NCBI GenBank assembly: GCA_964531025.1
Contig: CAZHDY010000003.1
Coordinates: 1-64,000 of the forward strand
DNA from: CALMEC01 sp964531025
Lineage (GTDB): Bacteria > Actinomycetota > Thermoleophilia > Miltoncostaeales > Miltoncostaeaceae
DNA length: 64,000 bases
Direction of reading: 5' to 3'
The stretch's first letter is position 1, and every line of letters starts with the position of its first letter. The notes under the pieces were generated by a model. That model had not been told where the DNA came from, ran no database searches, and was given only the letters and a program-made list of their open reading frames with translations. This document shows, piece by piece, positions 18,933 to 29,000 of the stretch. The position numbers were made by a program, and so were the translations under genes.

Positions 18933-19241
18933 TCAGGCGACCTCCGCCAGGGGCCACCCGCCCGCCGCGAGCCGTCCGGCAACGCGATAGCGATCCAGTG
19001 ACGTGACCGCGTCGACCTCACCGTCACGGAGCGCGCGTACGGCGTTGCTGTCGGCCACCTGTCCATCACCGAGGAGCTCGGGGATGAGTCGCACAACCAC
19101 GTTCAGCTCGTCGAAGGTCAGCCGCTCGCCGAGGACCTCGATCAGGCCGAGCCGGTCGGTGGAGGGCACACCCTCCGGGTAGGCGGACCGGACCCATGCG
19201 ACAGTGCGCTCGACGAACACTCCGGGAGACATCGTTGCCAT
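18933..19241 (-). CDS. DUF3349-like small protein, copy 1
   Basis: A 102-residue protein of the actinobacterial DUF3349 type, function unknown. Hallmarks are FVERTVAWVRSAYPEGVP near the N-terminus, a central helix (LIEVLGERLTFDELNVVVRL) and the C-terminal YRVAGRLAAGGWPLAEVA. The start ATG follows GAGAGGAACG. It is one of three equal-length (102-residue) paralogues in this window (also 19479-19787 and 52168-52476). The upstream leader (AACGAACGAGAGGAACG) is also similar to theirs, suggesting recent duplication including the 5' region. Confidence 0.8.
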   Translation of the reverse strand: MATMSPGVFVERTVAWVRSAYPEGVPSTDRLGLIEVLGERLTFDELNVVVRLIPELLGDGQVADSNAVRALRDGEVDAVTSLDRYRVAGRLAAGGWPLAEVA

Positions 19242-19478
19242 GCTGTCGTTCCTCTCGTTCGTTTCAGAATCGATACGTACCGAGGGTTGCGCAGGCGCGC
19301 GGCCGGGCGCAAGGGCGCGCGGTACTCCGACACCACCCGTGCGCCCGTTGTTCACCAGGGGCATCGATAGCGAGCGTCGGGGTCTCCGCAGTGATCCGCG
19401 GCGCCGCAGCACCGGGATCCGGATGGCATCCACCACGCGAAGCACGGGGATGTCACCGCGCATCAGCCGGAGGGCCGC

Positions 19479-19787
19479 CTACACCGTGTCGGCGAGCGGC
19501 CATCCGCCGGCGGCCAAGCGCGCGGCGACGCGGTAGCGGTCGATCGGCGTGACGCTCGCGGCGAACCGCTTGCGGAGGTTCTTCGCCTTTCGTGTCTCTT
19601 TGACATTCCCGTATCCGTTGACGTCCGGCAGCGCCCGCACCAGGGTGTCCATCTCCTGTGGGGTGAGGCGTTCGTTCAGGACGCGGATGAGCCCCATGCG
19701 GTCGGACGTCGGAACCCCGTCGGGATACGCGGATCGCACCCATGCGATGGCGCGCTGGACAAACGCTTCGGACGACGTGGTGGTCAT
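19479..19787 (-). CDS. DUF3349-like small protein, copy 2
   Basis: Second 102-residue paralogue with AFVQRAIAWVRSAYPDGVPT, then LIRVLNERLTPQEMDTLVRA and the ending YRVAARLAAGGWPLADTV. The ATG at 19785-19787 is preferred over an upstream ATG at 19829 because GGAAGGAACGG precedes it at proper distance and it makes all three copies the same length. It differs from the others by a basic insert-like central segment (ETRKAKNLRKRFAAS). It lies 237 bases upstream of copy 1 in the same orientation. Confidence 0.8.
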   Translation of the reverse strand: MTTTSSEAFVQRAIAWVRSAYPDGVPTSDRMGLIRVLNERLTPQEMDTLVRALPDVNGYGNVKETRKAKNLRKRFAASVTPIDRYRVAARLAAGGWPLADTV

Positions 19788-20053
19788 ACGGCCGTTCCTT
19801 CCGTTCGCTTCGATATTCCTCTCCGCCACGAGGGTGACGCAGGCCCTGCGAGGAACGCAAGACGGTTCGTGGCTTCGCTACCGGACGCGCCCCGGCTGTT
19901 CACACGCTCCACACAACGAGGACAACGCCAACCACGTCTATTGCTCCACGGGCTTTTCTTCGGGACCGCGAATCCGAGCCTGACGACATGTGGCGATGCG
20001 GGCTCTGTTCAGCACCAGCCAGCGACACGACCGAAGGCAAACCCGTCGAGCCG

Positions 20054-20461
20054 TCAGCCGCCCGCCGGAGTACGCACCTCGCAGCGATGCCCGGACGCAC
20101 GGCCGATCCGGTCGTCCAGGGTGACCAGCGGCGCATCCAACAGCTCTCCCAGGGCCACGTACGAGGCGTCGTATGCGGTGAGGTTCGACCGGAGTCCCCA
20201 TATGCGGTCGGCAACCACCTCGTGAGGCCACACGACGACATCGAACGCCACCAGGTCGGCGTGGGCCTGTGCGGCCTGGTCCCGGCTGAGCAGCCCGGCG
20301 AGTTCATGGCGTCGCAGGATGTTGTCGACCTCGAACGGCATCAGCGCCGGCGCCATCAGCTCGGTTGCGTCACGCAGTTCAGCCGTTGCCCATCGTCCAT
20401 CGTGGCCGGCATCGGTGAGCATCGCGACGACAGCCGAGCTGTCGACGACCTTCTGGCTCAC
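20054..20461 (-). CDS. vapC: PIN-domain ribonuclease toxin (VapC family)
   Basis: Probable toxin of a type II toxin-antitoxin pair: PIN-domain proteins cleave RNA with a magnesium-binding acidic quartet. The 135-residue product shows Asp in KVVDSSAVVAML, Glu in LMPFEVDNILRR, Asp in NLTAYDASYVALGELL and Asp in APLVTLDDRIGRA, all four in canonical order. GTG start overlaps the antitoxin stop by four bases (GTGA), the usual coupling. Antitoxin first, toxin second. Confidence 0.9.
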   Translation of the reverse strand: MSQKVVDSSAVVAMLTDAGHDGRWATAELRDATELMAPALMPFEVDNILRRHELAGLLSRDQAAQAHADLVAFDVVVWPHEVVADRIWGLRSNLTAYDASYVALGELLDAPLVTLDDRIGRASGHRCEVRTPAGG

Positions 20462-20694
20462 CGGCGATCCGCATCCCGTGCGTCGAGGATGGTGGCCGCG
20501 TCAAGCCGGGTCCCGGTGGCGTCCACTCGGGCCCGAGCCCGCGCGATCAGATCCTCGACGCTGGGACGCGAGGCTCGCTCGATCAACAAGGTGCGCAGGA
20601 ACTCCTGTAGCGACTTGCCCGAACGGGCCGCCCTCGCGGCGAGTTCGTCACGTACCTCGTTGGGAACGTCGCGGACGGTGATCGAAACAGCCAT
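20458..20694 (-). CDS. vapB: VapB/FitA-type ribbon-helix-helix antitoxin
   Basis: A 78-residue antitoxin with an N-terminal ribbon-helix-helix DNA-binding segment (MAVSITVRDVPNEVRDELAA, then ARSGKSLQEFLRTLLIERAS) and an acidic/basic C-terminal tail that would wrap the VapC active site. Immediately upstream of the PIN toxin. The ATG lacks a ribosome site and lies six bases after TAAAAT, so the transcript may be leaderless. The flanking TAGCAGC repeats are likely its own operator. Confidence 0.88.
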   Translation of the reverse strand: MAVSITVRDVPNEVRDELAARAARSGKSLQEFLRTLLIERASRPSVEDLIARARARVDATGTRLDAATILDARDADRR

Positions 20695-20700
20695 GCTGCG

Positions 20701-20731
20701 ATTTTAGCAGCATGGCTGTTGATCTAGCAGC
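20701..20731 (-). promoter_or_regulatory. vapBC promoter and repeat operator
   Basis: Reverse-strand TAAAAT (20701-20706) sits six bases before the vapB ATG. Two direct copies of TAGCAGC (20705-20711 and 20725-20731, forward strand) spaced by 20 bases, i.e. about two helical turns, overlap and flank it. This is the layout expected for cooperative autorepression by a ribbon-helix-helix antitoxin. Confidence 0.5.
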
Positions 20732-20825
20732 TCTGTTTCTCATCGCCGGCCAGGAATGACTGCCCTTCGGCCGGCCGCGCGGGGGACGCGGCTACACGTG
20801 CTCGGTCCGATGCACCGACGACCGC

Positions 20826-22112
20826 TCAGCCGGCCGGCGGTGCCTCCCACTCGATGGGCTCGCGCGCGGTCTTCGCCCAGCTGTCGCGGCCCATCAGCTG
20901 CCGCACGAGCGACCGCAGGAGCACGGGCCACAGAAGAAGCGAGTAGAGCGCGTAGAGGTGCCCCACCAGGAAACCGCGGATCGGCCCCAGCCATCCCCGG
21001 CCGCGCCGCGCCGCGATGGTGCCCATCAGCGTTCCGCCGAAGCCCAGCAGATAGACGGCCAGAAGTTCCCAGGTGAGCCCGCCCGCCCACAGCGGCACGC
21101 CCCCGAAGGCGGCCAGGACGATGGCCGAGATGAACGCCACGCCGACGATGCCCTGCCACACCGGCATGAGCAGGTAGGCGAAGAGCTCCATGCGGGCCGA
21201 GAGCGGGAACGGCGCGCGCATGACCGTGCCCAGCAGGTCCATGGCCTGCAGGTTGCCCTGCGACCAGCGGGTGCGCTGCCGCAGCAGGGGCCGAAGTCGT
21301 GGAAGGCCCTGCTGGTCGACCGCGCCCACCAGCTCCTGGCGGCCGTGCCAGCCCTTGGCCAGAAGGCGCAGGCCCAGGTCCTGGTCCTCGGTGAGCCGGT
21401 CCTTCCAGGGCCCCTCCTCGTCGGCGACGTCGTCCAGCGCGATCAGCCGGTTGAACTGCCCGTTGCCGCCCATGCCCGCGGTGCCCCAGCCGTTTCGCCC
21501 CACCTGGAACAGCCGCCCGTAGACGCCGAACTCGATGTCCTGCATCCAGGTGAGGATCCGCGAACGGTTGTAGATGCGCACCTGCGACTGCACCCCGCCC
21601 ACGCGGGGGTCGGCGAAGTGCACAGCCGCATACGCCGGTGCCTCGGGACCCAGGCGGCCGTCGGCGTCGACGACGGCGATGATCGCGCGGTCGCGGTCGA
21701 GCTCCTCCGGGTTCTCGGCCAGCAGCCGGTAGGCCTGGTTGAGGGCGGCGGCCTTACCGCGCCGGGCGTCGGGCAGGTCACGGCGGATGACCCGCAGGTC
21801 GGGGTGGTCGATGCCGGCCAGCACGTCGGGGGTGCCATCATCCGAGCCGTCGTCGATGACGATCACCCGGCGGTCGGGCACCGGAAGCGCCAGGAGCCGC
21901 GACACACTGTCGGCGATGGTCACCTCCTCATTCAGGGCCGGGACGAGGAAGATCCAGATGAAGTCGTCGCTGTCGGCGTACCGGGCGAGCGCCAGCGGCC
22001 GGGCCGAGCGCACGAACAGCACGGCCGTCCACGCCAGCATGACCAACACCACGACCAGCGCGACGGTGAAGTAGATCTGCCAGCCGAGAGCCAGCCCGTC
22101 GAAGAGGAACAT
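20826..22112 (-). CDS. Processive family 2 glycosyltransferase (hyaluronan/cellulose synthase-like)
   Basis: Membrane GT2 that polymerises or adds sugars from UDP-sugar at the cytoplasmic face. The 428-residue product has an N-terminal membrane helix (IYFTVALVVVLVMLAWTAVL), the GT-A core with VIDDGSDDGTPDVL, a VVDADGRL D-D pair, TEDQDLGLRL and QQRTRW-like RQRTRWSQGNLQAM (the QxxRW motif of processive synthases), then several C-terminal membrane helices. The ATG at 22110-22112 overlaps the WecB stop by one base (TGATG). Coupling to WecB suggests ManNAc- or GlcNAc-containing polymer as product; inference. Confidence 0.9.
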   Translation of the reverse strand: MFLFDGLALGWQIYFTVALVVVLVMLAWTAVLFVRSARPLALARYADSDDFIWIFLVPALNEEVTIADSVSRLLALPVPDRRVIVIDDGSDDGTPDVLAGIDHPDLRVIRRDLPDARRGKAAALNQAYRLLAENPEELDRDRAIIAVVDADGRLGPEAPAYAAVHFADPRVGGVQSQVRIYNRSRILTWMQDIEFGVYGRLFQVGRNGWGTAGMGGNGQFNRLIALDDVADEEGPWKDRLTEDQDLGLRLLAKGWHGRQELVGAVDQQGLPRLRPLLRQRTRWSQGNLQAMDLLGTVMRAPFPLSARMELFAYLLMPVWQGIVGVAFISAIVLAAFGGVPLWAGGLTWELLAVYLLGFGGTLMGTIAARRGRGWLGPIRGFLVGHLYALYSLLLWPVLLRSLVRQLMGRDSWAKTAREPIEWEAPPAG

Positions 22113-23467
22113 CAGCCCGCGGCGTCGATTGCCACCGCCGCGGCGTCGTCGACCGACACGGAGGCGGCATGCCACGCGCTCGTGAGCGATGCGAACTGGG
22201 GTCCGGCGGCCCGGCCCACGACGGCGCGGTCGTATCCCGAGCCGAATGGCGCGGGTGCCGCACCGCCGAGGAGCAGGTGCTCCAGCGCGGCAACAATGCG
22301 CTCGGATGCCCGCCCGTCACCGTAGGGGTTGTCCGCCTGCGACATGCCCGCGTAGGCGACCGGGTCCTCCAGAAGACGTCGCCCCTCCTCGATGATGAGC
22401 GCCGGGTCGGTCCCGACGAGGCGCAGCGTGCCGGCCGAGACGCCCTCGGTGCGCTCGGTGATCTCGCGCAGCACCAGAACCGGCTTGCCCAGCGAGGGGG
22501 CCTCCTCCTGGATCCCGCCCGAGTCGGTGAGGACCAGGTGGCAGCGTCCCAGCAGCTTCGCGAACGTCGCGTAGCCCAGCGGCTCGACCAGAAGTACGTT
22601 CTCCAGGTCCGCCAGCCGACGGCCCAGCACCTCACGCACCGATGGGTTGGGGTGCACGGGAAGGACGTAGTGAACGTCGGGATCAACGGCGGCCAGCCCG
22701 GCGACGCCCTCGGCGATGCCATCGAGGCCGGCGCCCCAGTTCTCGCGGCGGTGCGCCGTCACGACCACGATCCGCCGATCCGTCTCGCAGAGCGCCTGCA
22801 GCCGACTGTCGTTGAACGTCATGTCGAGCCCGGATGCCCACATGAGCGCATCGATGCCGGTGTTGCCGGTGACGTAGATCTGCTCGACGGGGATGTTCTC
22901 GCGCACCAGGTTCTGCAGGTTGGTCGCAGTGGGCGCGAAGTGCAGCGCCGCCGTGCGCCCGATGACCTGCCGGTTGAGCTCCTCCGGGAACGGCGAGCGG
23001 ATGTCGCCGGTGCGGAGCCCCGCCTCGACGTGCATGACCGGGATCCCCATGTGGAACGCCGAGAGCGCCGCCGCCATCGCCGAGCTGGTGTCGCCGTGCA
23101 CGAGCACCGCCGCCGGGAAGCGCCCCTGCAGGACGTCCTCGTCGGTGACCGTGTGCCCGGGCCGGATGTCGAAGCGCTCGGCGCAGAAGTCCTCGAACCG
23201 CTCCATCACCGAGGCCACCCGCGCGTTGAGATTGGCCTGCCGGGACCCGGACCACAGCGTGACCCCGGGGACGAAGCCGGCGAGGTCGAGTATGTCCTGC
23301 ACCATCTGCTGGTGCTGCCCGGTGGAGACGACGACCGGCTCGTAGTAGGCGCTGGCGTCGAGGGCGCGGATGACCGGCAGAAGCTTGATGGCCTCAGGCC
23401 GCGTGCCGGCCACGACGAGCACGGTGATGCGCGCCGACGCGTGGTCGGCGTGAGAGGACGGATTCAT
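22112..23467 (-). CDS. wecB: UDP-N-acetylglucosamine 2-epimerase (non-hydrolysing)
   Basis: Interconverts UDP-GlcNAc and UDP-ManNAc for surface polysaccharide. ATG at 23465-23467 gives 451 residues with VVAGTRPEAIKLLPVIRAL, STGQHQQMV, VHGDTSSAMAAALSAFHMGI, HVEAGLRTGD, FPEELNR, HRRENWG and LTDSGGIQEEAPSLGKPVLV, all characteristic. It has a C-terminal extension of about 40 residues after the catalytic domain. It is the upstream gene of a two-gene operon with the GT2 gene and is the last backbone gene before the low-GC island. Confidence 0.95.
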   Translation of the reverse strand: MNPSSHADHASARITVLVVAGTRPEAIKLLPVIRALDASAYYEPVVVSTGQHQQMVQDILDLAGFVPGVTLWSGSRQANLNARVASVMERFEDFCAERFDIRPGHTVTDEDVLQGRFPAAVLVHGDTSSAMAAALSAFHMGIPVMHVEAGLRTGDIRSPFPEELNRQVIGRTAALHFAPTATNLQNLVRENIPVEQIYVTGNTGIDALMWASGLDMTFNDSRLQALCETDRRIVVVTAHRRENWGAGLDGIAEGVAGLAAVDPDVHYVLPVHPNPSVREVLGRRLADLENVLLVEPLGYATFAKLLGRCHLVLTDSGGIQEEAPSLGKPVLVLREITERTEGVSAGTLRLVGTDPALIIEEGRRLLEDPVAYAGMSQADNPYGDGRASERIVAALEHLLLGGAAPAPFGSGYDRAVVGRAAGPQFASLTSAWHAASVSVDDAAAVAIDAAG

Positions 23468-24363
23468 GGCAGTCGTATCGGGTGTCGGGGGCCTGGGCTT
23501 GATGTGCGCGCGCCTGATCGTCCGCGCACTGCCGCTACTGCAGGAGACCAAAGATCGCACGGTGCCCACGATCCCCACCCATCCTGGCCATCCGCCTGTG
23601 GCAACCCCGACGAGTCGCACTAGCGCCAACCACGCAGACCAGGGACGAAGCCGGCGATCAAGCGAGTCCGGACCACTTCCCTAACTGTTCGGGTGACGAA
23701 GTCGGTCTTATGTCTTGCGTTAGTGATGCTATATAGAATAACAGGCGCCGTGCCGATAAGTTGACATCATATCTAAGATCCGAAGTCATCGGCTCACACT
23801 CCGCACTCGACTCCGAGATTTGCGATACCGGTTCGCGAGCTGCAAGACGTGCGACAAGTAGCTGCTCCTTCATGCGCAGAATAGGCCCGATCACTACCTC
23901 ACCTCAGGTGACGCGTGCTGAGATATTCAGTACGGCTAGAGTGACGACACTCCATAATAGGACAGGTATTTTGTCAGCTACTCGACATGCGGCAGGACTT
24001 TCCTTCTCTTGTCTTATCGTACGTGACAGGCGTGCGACCGTTATGCTCCGCCGTCACTCGAACCGAGATCTGGTCCGCAGAAGTCGAGCCAGACGATACC
24101 CCGGTTCCCGATACTCAGAGTGAGTGAGACGCGGGCAAGGGCCTTCGCATAGGCACTCGGCGACATGGTGCGACGAGACTCTCGCCGATCACACTCCCAA
24201 CCCAATCGTAAGCACCAAATAACGAGAACGACGCACTCGGACGCTCCGCAATTTCAATGTCACTCTATCGCAGATTGGCGGCCGAAAAGACGAACTAGTG
24301 TATAGTAGCCGCACTTTCCGAGTCCTCTTCATGGGACCGCATGCTCAGACGGAGGGTGATCGA
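23468..24363. other. Island boundary and non-coding leader
   Basis: About 900 bases without a supported gene. The first 220 bases keep the GC-rich character of wecB and presumably hold its promoter. From about 23690 the sequence becomes visibly AT-richer (for example TGCTATATAGAATAAC near 23730), marking the left edge of the island. Short frames on both strands have no recognisable similarity and overlap each other. No integrase, tRNA or direct-repeat attachment site was recognised. Confidence 0.6.
24301..24306 (+). promoter_or_regulatory. Candidate -10 element before the first island gene
   Basis: TATAGT within AGTGTATAGTAGCC, about 58 bases upstream of the GTG start at 24364. A weak TTGGCG at 24275-24280 is 20 bases away, longer than ideal. 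Confidence 0.3.
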
Positions 24364-25815
24364 GTGACAGAACACGAATCGGACCCAGCTGGCGGTGAGA
24401 TCGACGGCGAGACCATAGGTACGGAGGAGATTCTCGCACTCGTCACGTCAGTTCGCCAGCCGAGCGAAGTATCGCTCGACTACGATCGAGCGGTGGGCAC
24501 TCTAGAACAGCAGAGAATAAATCAGGCGATGACAGCCTTGATGTCGCTCGACATCGATAGCGCCGCGAGGTCGCTTCATAGCGCAAGGAAAGTACGCGTA
24601 ACGTACTTAACCCTCGTCGGCGACGCACGCCTTCTCGATAGCCACCCACTAAGCGAGCACTTTGATTCGCTATACAACTCTGGCGAGTCACGGTTAAAGC
24701 TAATCGATGGGCTTAGCGCGATGGTTGATGCGCAACTGTCGTACCAGAACGGGAAAGCCGAGGACGCACTGCGGCGGCTTGAGCAATCCCGCACCTTGCT
24801 GGCCAACGACACAAGTATAGATGGTTTTTTTGCCAGTCTCCTAGAGGCGATTATCGAGGTACTTACGGGCACGATCCGCAGATCGGTACTTGATTTTGCA
24901 GGTGCTCGCGCCGCATTCGATCGTGCGAGCACCCTCGTCGATACGATCCTCCGCCTTTCTGAGGCAGAGGGTTTCGCTGCCCAACCAGAAATCGAAGTCA
25001 TGAGAGTTGATGCGGTAGCGCAAAGCAAGATGGCACAGTACCAACAGCGGCTTGGAAGCAGTGATTACGTGGGTGCTATCGAGGTGGCGTTAGCAGGGTC
25101 GGAGGCGCTCTCCCAGTCTGCCCAACTACTTGAGTCCTCCGGCGTTCCAGGCTCGCACACGATGGTCGCCATAAAGAGAGCGGCCGCTCTTGAAGCTAGG
25201 GCGAACGCCTGCCAAGCACAGGCCTATGCGGCCCTCGAGGAGGGCGACTTCGATCAGGCGGCGCTGATGGTTCGCAAAGTAGGCGATCTATATGAGGAAG
25301 CGAGTTGCGCCTGCTTGCTAGCCCGGATTCCGGTATCAGCCATCATACAAGAACGAATGCTGAACCAAGGCTATTCCTGGTCTGTGGCCTTTAAACGGAC
25401 GCTTGATCGAGAGCGATCTCATTTCGATGAGCTTCGCCAAGTCAAAATGGAACTTGGTGAGGTATACGCAAACTTGCGGGGGGCTTTGGCTCCCTCTGGC
25501 ATCGTTGTAAACAACGCCAACGAGATGATTTCTACCGTTGAGCAGCACGCGAAGTTCACAAATAATTTAGAGGTTCGGGTTCGTGCCCGTCTCCAGGAGT
25601 TGCCCGCAGCTCTTTCAGCCGTTCCTCTACCCAACGAGGATAGCGAGCGCATTTCAGCGGAACTAGAGGAGCTGCTGGGCGAAGGTTCTGACGATTCATC
25701 CTTCTTCGAGCGAGTGAACGGCTTCGGCCGGAGGCTTGCGGAGACCGTCCGATCGTACGGTGAATCGGCGAACGTCGTGCTCGAGATTATAAGGTCGCTC
25801 TCGTTGATCGGCTGA
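24364..25815 (+). CDS. Alpha-helical repeat protein of unknown function (first island gene)
   Basis: From GTG at 24364 (GGAGGG seven bases upstream) the product is 483 residues, almost wholly helical, acidic, with no membrane segment. Repeated A...A....G-D/N-x-x-x-A patterns (QAQAYAALEEGDFDQAALMV; SYQNGKAEDALRRLEQSRTL; SVLDFAGARAAFDRASTLVD) resemble TPR-like antiparallel helices. The C-terminal quarter switches to a different helical region (NNANEMISTVEQHAKFTNNL). I do not recognise a family. Codon use is more AT-rich than in the neighbours. It is 263 bases upstream of the methyltransferase in the same direction, so a sensor or scaffold role in the island's system is plausible but unproven. 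Confidence 0.75.
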   Translation: MTEHESDPAGGEIDGETIGTEEILALVTSVRQPSEVSLDYDRAVGTLEQQRINQAMTALMSLDIDSAARSLHSARKVRVTYLTLVGDARLLDSHPLSEHFDSLYNSGESRLKLIDGLSAMVDAQLSYQNGKAEDALRRLEQSRTLLANDTSIDGFFASLLEAIIEVLTGTIRRSVLDFAGARAAFDRASTLVDTILRLSEAEGFAAQPEIEVMRVDAVAQSKMAQYQQRLGSSDYVGAIEVALAGSEALSQSAQLLESSGVPGSHTMVAIKRAAALEARANACQAQAYAALEEGDFDQAALMVRKVGDLYEEASCACLLARIPVSAIIQERMLNQGYSWSVAFKRTLDRERSHFDELRQVKMELGEVYANLRGALAPSGIVVNNANEMISTVEQHAKFTNNLEVRVRARLQELPAALSAVPLPNEDSERISAELEELLGEGSDDSSFFERVNGFGRRLAETVRSYGESANVVLEIIRSLSLIG

Positions 25816-26078
25816 TGATAGTCGGGCCGCTGATATCGTGACGCTCATGTTGTGCGCGCCAGGCTAGCCTCGGCCCACCGAGCACGGCGGGCTCGACGGT
25901 GGAGAACGCTCTTCACATCGGTGGCGCTTCTAACGCTAGCGTGGTGCATCCGGGCCTCGGCGTGTGGACCAGACCAAGCGGCGCGTGACAGATCAGCAGC
26001 GGTTCGCTTGAGATCTGACTCTCCGCGAGAGTGCCCACGTCGTAGGGCACTGGCCCCTGGCCTAGATTGGTGGACAGT

Positions 26079-29000
26079 ATGAAAAGTCCAGTGTCATCCG
26101 TCGTCGATAGGGTTTCTGAACGGGTTGCGGGATCGCGGCCCTCGATCCGAGCCCCAAGGAGTGCCGTCGTGCGATTGACCGCCGACAAGGTTGTGTCGTG
26201 GACTAGCCCGTCCGTGCCTGCCGGTGTCTCGCCGGACAAGGTCTACCTCGGGCCTGACCCGTTTGGCCTCGGCGGATTCCAAGTAGCGGTCGCCAAGGCA
26301 ACCTCAGTGCCCTCTCGTCAGGGACTCCGTAACCTGTTCACGGCCCGCAAGGGCAAGATGCAGATCCAACTCGTCGTCGCAGTGGTTCATGACGGCATCG
26401 TTCACCTCTTCGGCCCGGACCCTCAGGCCCAACCCATCGAACTCCCGCAGGGGCAGGCCGAGCGCCAACTCCAGTCGGTCCTTGCCGAACCAGACGTGCT
26501 CGCGGCAACCGAGCGGTTCGCCGGTTTCCGTAAGGCCAACGACTCAACCGGGGTTGCCGGATTCACCAACAGCGGTCTGTTTGCGTCGTACCACATCACC
26601 AGCAACGTGCCGAAGCGTTCGGACTGGGAATCTCTCGGCAATAGAGCCGGCGGTTTGCTGAGCAAGCGGGGGAAGCAGCTCATCGAGGCGCTCGGGTTCC
26701 AGACCCAGCCGGGACCGAACGGCACGATGCTCCTCTCCATTGGGGAGCACCCACCGCGTGCCATCGCCGTACTGCTCGATGACTCCGAACAGTTCGACGC
26801 CAAGACACAGCGCTTCCAACTCTCGCCGGTCGCCTTCGGTCTTGCCGTTGCATCCAAGCAGGAGGTCCCGTGGCTCGTCGTTCTCCGTAAGGACCAGATC
26901 CGCCTGTACCCGGGTCGAGACGGGGTCGGCGTCGGATCGAAAGGTCAAGCCGAGACATTCTTCGAAGTCGACCTTTCAACCATCGACTCTGAGTATGCGG
27001 CGCTCCTGCCATTGATCTTCTCCGCCGATGCTCTCGCAGCCGACGGCATGACAGACGAACTTCTGCGCGACAGCGCTCGCTACGCCACCGAACTCGGTGC
27101 CCGTCTCCGCGAGCGTATCTACGACGAGATCGTCCCGCCCGTCGCCGTGGAGGTAGCTCAGCGGCTTGCCAAGCACGCTGCCGTCGCACTCGACGCAGAA
27201 GGCCTGTCACTCGCCTACCGGGTGACGCTCCGTATTCTGTTCCGGCTTCTGTTCCAGGCGTACGCCGAAGATCGAGGGCTCCTGCCATCCGGTCGGAACG
27301 AGGGCTTCGATGCCAACAGCCTTAAGACCAACGCCCGCCGTCTCATCGACTCAGACTCTGACGCCTTCGGCGACTCGGCGACCATCTGGTTCGACCTCGT
27401 CCAAGTCTGGAATGCCGTTGACCAGGGCAACCCACAGTGGCAGATCCCCTCCTACAACGGCGGCCTCTTCTCGACCGACCCCAGTCGTTCGCCCGAGGGC
27501 GCACTTATCAAGAAGATCGAGTTGCCCGACAGCGTTCTCGGACCCGCGCTTAAGAGCCTACTCATCGATATCACCGGCGACGGAGTGCTCGGTCCGGTCG
27601 ACTTCCGCTCCTTGAGTGTCCGGGAGTTCGGCACCATCTACGAGGGTCTACTCGAAAGCTCACTCTCGCTTGCCGAAGAAGACCTGACCGTCGACAGCAG
27701 CGGTGCGTGGGTTCCAGCCAAGGCGGGTGACGACGTCTACGCCGCGTCTGGTTCCGTCTACTTTCACACCGCGTCCGGTGAGCGGAAAGCGACAGGTTCG
27801 TACTTCACGCCCAAGGTTGTCGTCGACCACCTCATCGAACGATCCATAGTGCCTGCGCTGACCGCACACCTAGAGAAGATCGCCGCGTACCTCAACAGTG
27901 GCGACACCTCGGCTGCCGCCCGCGAGTTCTTTGACTTCCGCGTCGCCGACCTCGCGATGGGCTCGGGGCACTTCCTCGTCGCTGCAGTCGACAAGATTGA
28001 AGCGCTCATGCGCACGTTCCTCACCGAGCACGCAGTACCCGGGGTGACGGAGGAGTTGCTACGTCTTGCGGAAGTTGCCCGTGACGCTCTCGGCACTGAT
28101 GACGTCGCCAAGAGCGAGGTCGATCAGGTCGGGCTGCTTCGTCGACAGGTCGCGCGCCGCTGCATCTACGGCTTGGACATCAACCCGATGGCCGTCGAGC
28201 TCGCCCGCCTCGCCCTCTGGATTCACACATTCGTCCCGGGCTTGCCGATGAGCAACCTCGACCACGGGTTGGTGAACGCCAACAGCCTCACTGGCATTGG
28301 CACGATCAGTGAGGCCCTCGACGCTTTGGTTCCCGGGGGTGCAGGAAGCACCGACCCGATCGCCAAGCTCTTTATCGACGACGCGTTGACGAGCGCCAAG
28401 TCTCGCCTTGTCGACATCGCGAGTGCGTCCGAGGCGACCAAGGCCGAGGTTGAAGAGAGTGCCCGGATGCTCGCCGAGGCGACGGAGGCAGGCGAGACGG
28501 CGCGGCGCATCTTTAACGCTGCAGTTGCGGCACGGTTGGGTCGGGTCGAGCCGAGCGTCATCTTCGCCGAAGAGGATCTCTACACCTTCCTTGACCAGCC
28601 GGCGATCGAAGAGACGGCGCAGGAGCTGCTCCCCGCACACATGCCGTACCTGTTCCCCGAGGTGTTCCTCCGTGACGACGGTGGCTTCGACGTTCTTCTC
28701 GGCAACCCGCCGTGGGAGAAGGTCAAGGTCGAGACCGACCAGTGGTGGGGTCTCCGCCTTCCTGGCTTACGTAGCATGCCGCAGAAGCAGAAGAACGCGG
28801 CCCTCAAGACTTTCCGTGAGTCGCGTCCTGACCTCGAAGCGGAGTTCGCGGCTGAGCAGAAGAGGGTCACGGCCTTCAACGAGGTCATCAAGAGTGGGCC
28901 GTTCGATCTCGGTTCGGGTGACACCGATGTATACCAGGCGTTCGCGTGGCGCAATTGGCAACTCATTAGACGAGGCGGCAGGACCGGGATGGTACTGCCT

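Noticed and set aside
23761..24123. 120-codon forward frame in the island leader
   Set aside because: TTG start without ribosome site, Ser/Arg-rich composition, overlapped by reverse frames; no similarity recognised.
25852..26082. Small forward frame with a hydrophobic stretch between the helical-repeat gene and the methyltransferase
   Set aside because: Arg-rich, no ribosome site and overlaps the methyltransferase start; more likely chance.
26079..28000. Type IIG restriction-methylation enzyme with N-terminal PD-(D/E)xK nuclease in the large methyltransferase
   Set aside because: No convincing D...ExK set was found in the first 550 residues, so a cleavage function is not claimed.
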